Below, piece after piece: positions 30,177 to 39,100 of a stretch of DNA of 64,000 nucleotides (position 1 is its first letter; each line of letters begins with the position of its first letter). The stretch is taken from assembly GCF_947487805.1 (NCBI RefSeq), contig NZ_CANKXW010000007.1, positions 124,001 through 188,000 of the forward strand, given 5' to 3'. This stretch comes from an uncultured Tateyamaria sp. Lineage in GTDB: Bacteria; Pseudomonadota; Alphaproteobacteria; Rhodobacterales; Rhodobacteraceae. The position numbers and the translations under genes were made by a program. The notes under the pieces were generated by a model. It was not told where the DNA came from. It searched no databases and was given only the letters and a program-made list of their open reading frames with translations.

Positions 30177-33100
30177 ATGGTCGCACATGTTATTTTCACG
30201 GGCGTAACGCGCAACTATTTCGGAGAGACGCATAGCGACCAGACATTCTTAATATCCACATCTTCAGAGCTGTCTATTCTCGATGCCAATTCGGGCTATA
30301 GGACAAGTATCCATGGCTTCGACTTGTCGCTTGCACCCGAAGGCGGGTCACTTTCCGGCACGGTGACGTCGTTTGCGCTAAGCGACAAAGACGGCAATAC
30401 GGTCTTTTCAGTCAGAGACGTTTCCTGGTCCTTGGCCGAGCTTTCCAGCGCGTTGGATGATGTTCTGGACAACGAGGGTGCCAAGGGCTTGTTTGACGCT
30501 CTGTTGGAGGGCCCGGCGACTGATGCAAGTTCTGCTGTTGCGTGGGCGAACCAGAGCACTCCCCAGTCCGATCCGGTTCGCTTTGCTTCCGAGAACGCGT
30601 TTCCCGAAATGACCAACATCGTTGGAAGTGGCGCGAACGATATCCTGAACGGGACGTCCGGCGACGACAGCATTCAGGGGTTGGCCGGTGATGACCAGTT
30701 GATTGGCCTTTCGGGTGCGGACACTTTGGCAGGTGGCGCCGACAATGACTTGTTGACGGGGGGCGCCGGTATCGACCTGCTGGATGGCGGGGCAGGGGAC
30801 GACACGCTTTCCGGCGACAGCGGATTTGATGTTCTGACCGGAGGAACGGGAAACGATATCTTCCGTGACGAAGCAGCCGATCTGGACGGGGACACGATCA
30901 CTGACTTTACGTCCGATGACGTGATCCGCATCAACAACTCCTTCCTGTTCGACGACTCGTTTCAGGTGACCGTTTCGGGCGGCAATACTGTTCTGGATAT
31001 CAACACTGATGCGACACCGGGCTTTGATATCTCGATAACCCTGAGTGGCCTCTTTTCCGGAGGATACTTTGCAACACTGGGAGGCAGCACGTTTAGCGAC
31101 CTCGTCTACATTTCCGGGGCAAGCGGTGCCGGAACGGGAGGCGATGATGTCATTAACGGGTCTTTGAGCGCGGATGTTATCGCGGCTGGCGCTGGAAACG
31201 ACCGGGTGATCGGTGCCAGCGGGGCCGATGACATTTCGGGTGGCGCCGGGAACGACTCCATCTACGCGGGCAGCGGCAATGACACGATTGACGGCGATTC
31301 TGGCAACGATTTCATCGTCGGAGACGCTGGAGCGGATGATATCACCGGTGGTGACGGTGTCGACAGCATCTATGGCGGGACTGGCAGCGACACAATTGAT
31401 GTCGGATTGGGGACTGGCAATTTCGCGGATGGCGGAACGGGTGCCGACTCGATCGTATCGCAGACCGGATCAGATCGGCTCCATGGTGGTTCGGACAACG
31501 ACACGTTGGTGGGCAACGCGGGCGCGGATTCGCTCTATGGCGACGCGGGCGCGGACACTCTGACAGGTGACAGCGGCAACGACTATCTCGATGGCGGATC
31601 GGGCAACGATACGCTGTCGGGCGGCACCGGCAGTGACCAGTTGTATGGCGGTCAGGACGACGACCTTTTGCAGGGTGAGGACGGTGGGGATTACCTGAGC
31701 GGCGACAGCGGCAATGACACCTTGTTTGGTGGAATAGGCGCTGACACCTTGCAGGGTGGATCCGGTGAAGACGAACTGGAAGGTGGTGACGACGCCGACA
31801 ACCTGTCCGGCGGCGGCGATGACGACACATTGCGTGGCCAGGACGGTGACGATGATCTGGACGGCGGTACCAATGACGATCTGCTCGAAGGTGGCGCTGG
31901 TGCGGATACTCTGTCCGGCGAAAGCGGATTTGACACACTGACGGGCGGCACCGGTATCGACCTGTTCATTGACAGTGCGAGCGGTATCAATGGCGATGTC
32001 ATCACAGACTTCGAGGTTTCAACCAACGCGTCGGATGGCGACGCAATCACCATCAACAATGCGCGTTTCGATGATGGCCATCTGACGGTCAGCTTTGTCG
32101 GCGGCAATACCGTTCTGGATATCGACACTGACCGTGACGGTGTGAACGATACGCAAATTGTGCTGAATGGCGTCATCTCGGCGCAATTCCTGACGATTAC
32201 CAACGGGACGAGCACAACAATCAAAGCCTTCCCGCTGGCAGGGCTTGGCAGCAGTGGCGCGCCTGTGCGCAACACGATTGTTGATACTGCATCAAGCAAT
32301 CTGACCAACGCGGGTACAGCCGGTCTTGTGCTGGGCAGTGCGGGGTCGGACACGTTGAACGCAGGTGCGTCAACGACAACCATCATGGCAGGGACCGGCA
32401 ATGATGAGGTAAATGGCGGTGCAATCGGGGAACTGATCTCTGGCGACCACGGAGCGGACACGCTTACCGGCAATGGGGGCAATGACCGCATTTATGGCGG
32501 TGACGACGGTGATAGCATTTCTGGCGATGCAGGCGCGGACAGTCTGTTTGGGGATCGGGGTGACGACACTATCTCCGGAGGCGCGTCCGGTGACGATATC
32601 TTTGGCGATGACGGCGCTGACAGTATCACGGGCGATGACGGCAACGACGAGCTCTATGGCGGTAGCGGCAATGACACGCTCGAAGGTGGCACGGGTGCAG
32701 ACAGCATCTATGGCGGCGACGATCAGGATTCGATTCTGGGTGGGGATCAAAACGACTGGCTGATCGGTGGCGCAGGCAATGACAGCATCCATGGCGGTTC
32801 AGGAGCTGACTATATCTCTGGCGGCGCCGACGATGACGTCCTGAATGGCGACGACGGCAACGACACTCTGCTTGGCAGCAGCGGCGACGACAACATCCTT
32901 GGTGGCTTGGGGTCGGACCTTCTGGAGGGCAACAGCGGCAATGACAGCCTGACTGGCGGCGACGGCAATGACACGCTCGCCGGCGGTTCCGATACTGACA
33001 CGCTCACCGGTGGTGCCGGTGACGATCTGTTTCTCGGGTCCCGGACTGAACTGGACGGGGATATAATCACCGATTTTGCAGCGGGCGACCGTATACGCGT

Positions 33101-36100
33101 CCAATTCTCCAGTTTTTTCAGCACTGATGTGAGCATCAGCAATGTGTCCGGCAATACCGAGTTTGCAATCGATACCAATCAGGATCTCGTCGACGATCTT
33201 TTCTTTACTCTACAGGGCACCTACACCCCCGGTGATTTCCAGCTGATCACGGCGTCAAATTTCACCGAGCTGTTCCTGCCATCGCTTGGCGGCGGGATCT
33301 ATGTCGGCACGTCCGTTGCAGACATTTACGTCGGCTCGAACCTCAATGACTCGATCAGCGGCCTTGGCGGCAATGACCAGCTCACAGCGCTTGCTGGCAA
33401 CGACATCGTCAACGCAGGAGACGGCAATGACGACGTCTTTGGGGGTTTGGGCGATGACCAGATCGACGGAGGGGCTGGTAACGACTTTTTGCGCGGGGAT
33501 GAAGACAACGATACCATCCTCGGTGGCACCGGCAGCGACACGATCAACGGCGACGCGGGCAATGACCTTGTTGCAGGCGGGGCCGGCACAGACCGGATCG
33601 AAGGCGGCGACGGAAACGACGTGCTGGACGGTGATGCGGGCAATGACACCGTTAATGGTGGCGCTGGGTTCGACACGATCACCGGTGGTCTCGACAACGA
33701 TCAACTGTCCGGTGACGATGGTAATGACCTTATCCATGGCGATGCCGGCGATGATGCCGTCTATGGCGGGAATGATCAGGATACGGTTTATGGTGGCGAC
33801 GGAAACGACTATGTTGTCGGCGGTTCCGGCAACGACTCTGTTTTTGGTGACGCGGGCGAAGACTATGTCAGCGGGGATTCCGGCGATGACATCGTCGACG
33901 GGGGTGACGGGAACGATACCGTTTTGGGCGGCTCCGGCAATGACCAGATCGCCGGTGGGGCAGACAATGACAGCCTAAGTGGCGCAAGCGGTGCCGATAC
34001 TTTGCAAGGTGGCGCTGGTGACGACACGCTCGAGGGCGGCAGCGATACCGATATCCTGACAGGTGGCGCAGGCGCGGACGTTTTCACAGGAAGCAGGGCG
34101 GACCTCGAAGGCGACCGGATCGAAGATTTTTCAGGCGCAGACGACAGAATTCAAGTCCGGTTTGAGCGTTTCACAGATGCCAATATAAGCACGGTCGAAT
34201 TCAATGGTGATACGCTGCTGCGCATTGACACTGACGGCGATGGCAACGTCGACTTGACGCTGACCTTGGCAGGGTTGGGGTATACGGGAACGTTTATCGC
34301 TCAGTCCAATGTGAGTGTATCCGGATACACTGACATTCTTCTGGTGCCGAACACTGGGTTTGGTGCGGCAACTGCGAACGACGATCTGATCGTTGGCAGT
34401 CAGGCCGGTGACCTGATTGAAGGGCAAGACGGCGACGATGACATATCTGGCGGTGCGGGCGATGATGTTCTGACCGGCGGTTTGGGCAACGATCAGATGT
34501 TTGGCGGCGTCGGCAATGATACATTGTCAGGCGGTGATGATGCCGATCAACTGACGGGTGGTATTGGCGACGATCTCCTGAACGGTGGCGATGGTGACGA
34601 TACGATCTGGGGCGATGCGGGTGCCGACACGATTTCAGGCGGCTCTGGCGCGGACAGAATCGAAGGGAATGCGGGTGACGACGATTTGGCTGGCAACAGC
34701 GGTCGGGATACCTTGGACGGCCTTGATGGCAACGATACGATTTCAGGTGGTGCGGATAACGACCAACTCTCTGGCGACGACGGTGACGATGTCGTCGCGG
34801 GAGACGCCGGCGTGGACGCCGTCTATGGCGGAAACGGCAATGACACCCTTTCGGGTGGCGAAGGCGACGATTTCGTCTCTGGCGGCGCAGGCAATGATAC
34901 CGCGACAGGCGATGCCGGAATGGACTATGTCTCCGGTGACGGCGGCGATGACCTGATTGATGGCGGTGCCGAAAACGACACACTGATTGGCGGCTCTGGC
35001 AACGACACGCTGATCGGGGGAACTGGTCAGGACAGTCTGAGCGGTGGCAGTGACAATGACAGCCTTGATGCCGGGGATGAAGATGACTCTCTGAACGGCG
35101 GTGCAGGCAACGACACATTGACGGGCGGCGCAGGCGACAACCTGTTCGTTGGCAGCAGTACGGAGCTTGACGGTGATTTTCTAACCGATTTCAACCTCGG
35201 CGACCGGATAAGGGTCAACTTCGCGACCTTCAACGAAACCAACCTGACCGTTACCGACAACGGCGTCGATACAACGCTGTCGATCGACACGTCCGGCGAC
35301 GGAAATATCGACACCGTTATTACACTGAGCGGCCTTTATTCCGAAACCTTCGCAACGATCAGTTCCGGAGGCTTTACCGAAATCCTGCTGGTGAGCGGAT
35401 CGGGCGGAGTTATCACAGGCACCAATGGTGCCGACATCCTGACAGGTTCCAACGGCGTCGACATCATCAACGGCCTTGAAGGCAACGACGAAATCATCGG
35501 TCTTGACGGGAATGATGCGATTTCCGGGGATGAGGGCGAGGACACGATTAGCGCTGGTGCTGGCGACGATGTGGTCGGTGGTGGTGATGATGATGATACC
35601 ATCAACGGTGGTGACGGCGCCGATTTGCTTGGCGGTGATGCGGGCAATGACTCGATCCGCGGTGATCTTGGCAATGACACGATAAACGGCGGCGCGGGCA
35701 GTGATCGCGCCTATGGTGGGGACGGCAACGATAGTCTGAGTGGAAACGAAGACAGGGATACGCTCGACGGCAACGACGGCAATGATACGCTCGATGGTGG
35801 TCAGGGGAACGACCAACTGGACGGGGGGAATGACAACGACTCCATCTTGGGCGGCGTTGGTGACGACGCGCTCTACGGCGGGTTGGGGCTGGACACGCTC
35901 GAAGGCGGCGATGGGAACGATTACCTTGCTGCTGGCAGCGACAATGACCACGTGGATGGCGGGGAGGGTGAAGACTACGCAGCTGGCGATAGCGGCGATG
36001 ACACCGTTGATGGTGGGCTTGGCAATGACACTGTTCTGGGCGGTTCGGGCAACGATCTGGTGACGGGCGGAGAAGACAATGACTCCGTACAAGGTGGGTC

Positions 36101-39100
36101 TGGCGATGACACGCTTGTCGGTGGCACAGGTGATGACACTCTTGATGGTGGTTCCGGGTTTGACACGCTCACTGGCGGCACGGGTAACGATGTTTTCCGG
36201 GGTAGCGCGTCCGAGCTCAACGGCGATGTAATCACCGATTTCAGCTATGATGATGCAATCGCTCTCAGGTTTGGGCGCTTTACTGACATCGATATTTTCA
36301 CCTCGACGACTGCCGGCGGCGACACGCTGCTGACCATCGATGGAAACGGTGACGGTGACACGACGGATGGTTCGGATTTCACGATCACGCTGACTGGCAC
36401 CTTTACCGGTACTTGGGCAGCGGTTCAGATCCCGCAGCAGTCCACGACGTTCCTTTACCTTATCGCACCCGGCGCTGGCGTGTCGGCGCCGACCACAACG
36501 CTGCCGGACTTTATCGCAGGAACAAGTGCGGGCGAGACCATAGACGGCGGTGTTGGTGAGGACACGCTTGTAGGCTTGGCAGGCGATGATCTGTTGAACG
36601 GAGGTACCGAAGACGATCTGCTCTTTGGTGGTCGCGGCAATGACACGCTGAATGGCGATGATGGCGCCGACTTGCTGACCGGTGACGAAGGCGACGACCT
36701 GCTGAACGGTGGCTTTGGGAACGACACGCTGAACGGGGACGAAGGTCTTGATACACTGTTCGGCGGATTTGGCAGTGACCGCCTCTATGGGTTGGAAAAC
36801 AACGACGTTCTACATGGTGAAGAGGGCCGCGACACACTCGAAGGCGGTGATGGGAACGACACACTGTTTGGCGGCATCGAAGGCGACAACCTTGATGGTG
36901 GTATCGGCAACGACTCGGTCCTGGGCGAAGACGGTGACGATGCCCTCTATGGCGGATCTGGCGAAGATACGCTTTTGGGCGGCGGCGGGAACGATTACCT
37001 CGCTGCTGGCAACGACAGCGATACTGTCGACGGCGGGGACGGCAATGACTATGCCAGTGGCGACAGCGGTGACGACGACGTGCGGGGCGGTGCGGGAGAT
37101 GACACACTCCTTGGCGGCGCAGGCGACGACCTGTTGCGCGGCGACGCAGACAACGACCAACTGCAAGGTGGGAGCGGAAACGACACGCTGCAGGGCGGAG
37201 CCGGAGACGACACGCTTGCGGGCGACTCTGGTGCTGACACCCTGACGGGTGGGACCGGCAACAACAGTTTCCGGGGCAGCAGCTCGGAACTTAACGGCGA
37301 TGTCATCACGGACTTCAAAGTCGGTGACCGGATCGACGTACGCTTTGCGACATTCTCGGACGTTGATGTCCAAAGCGTCTTTGATGGGACAAACACGATC
37401 CTGTCGATCGATACCAACGGCAACGGGTTGTTTACGGACAGCAGCGACGTAACGATGACCCTGAACGGCGCCGTGACGGGCCAGTTCTTTACCGTCTCAA
37501 CGAATTCCGAAACCTATGTGTACCTGAGCAATGGGCCGACCGGCACATCGACTGTTGATCCGGATTTCATTGTCGGCACCAATGCCGGTGATACCCTCGA
37601 TGGCGGAGTGGGCAACGACACGCTTGTCGGTCTTGACGGCGACGACAGCCTGCAAGGCTTTACCGAGGACGACAGCCTTTATGGCGGGCGCGGTAATGAC
37701 ACGCTTGATCTTGGCGATGGCAACGATCGCGGCGTCGGTGACGTGGGCGATGACCAGATCAACGGCGGCTTTGGCAACGACAGTCTGTACGGTGACGAAG
37801 GCAACGACATACTGAATGGCGATGTCGGTTCGGATCGGCTCTATGGTGGGGCCGGGAACGACACCCTGCAAGGTGGCAATAACCGCGACACGTTGAACGG
37901 CGACGACGGTGACGACAGCCTCGAAGGTGGAGACGACATCGACAACCTAAGCGGTGGCGATGGCAATGACACCGTCAACGGGGGCTCCGGAAATGACAAC
38001 CTCTACGGTGATGCAGGTTCGGATGAGGTCGATGGGGGCGCAGGCAACGACTATATGGTGGGGAGCAGCGGAAACGACACGCTGCGCGGCGGCCTTGGTG
38101 ACGATTACATAGATGGCGGGCAACATACGGATTTTGCCATCTTTGATGGTGTGTCGTCCGAATACACGATCACCCAAGGCTCCTCGATCAACTCGGCCTC
38201 CTATGTAGAGCACACCGGCGGCACCACGCTTGATGGCCGCGACACGCTTTACCGGGTCGAACGGCTGATCTTTGCAGATACAACCATCGTTTTGTTCAAC
38301 GATGCACCGGAGGTGATCAACCCCATCGCGGATCAGACCTGGCGGCAAGGTACGAGCTATGTCCTTGATGCGTCGATGACCTTTACGGATATCGATCCAA
38401 TCGTTTCCTACACGGCCACCCTGTCGGGCGGTGCGGCATTGCCAGCGTGGCTGAACTTTGATGCCATGTCGCAAACCTTTACCAGCACCCCCACCAGCGT
38501 CGCCTCCGGTTGGTACACCGTGACCCTTACGGCGACGGACTCGCTTGCCGCGAGTAACTCAGACTCGTTCAACATCTTTGTTCAGTCCAACGTCATCAAC
38601 GGCAACAGCTCTGCCAATACAATCAACGGAACGGCCCTCGCCGACCGCATTTTCGCGTTTGCCAATGATGATACCGTCTACGCCGGGGCCGGCGATGACG
38701 AAGCAGATGGCGGCACGGGCAATGACGAAGTCTATGGCGACGACGGGAACGACACATTGCTTGGCGATACCGGTCAGGACACGCTGAGCGGCGGGCTTGG
38801 AAACGACGTTGTTGAAGGCGGGGCCGATGATGACCTCGTACAGGGAGACGACGGAAACGATTTGCTGCGCGGGGATGACGGAAACGACACGCTCATCGGC
38901 GGCATCGGGTCGGACGAACTCCTTGGTGGGGCTGGCAATGACAGTCTCCAGGGTGGCGCGGACGCCGATACACTGTCAGGCGGAACCGGCAATGACACAC
39001 TTGAGGGCGGCACAGGTGTTGACGACCTCTTGGGTGACGACGGCGATGATGTGCTGCTGATGCATTCCGCGTCGCAGGGCGACAACTTTTTCGGAGGAGA

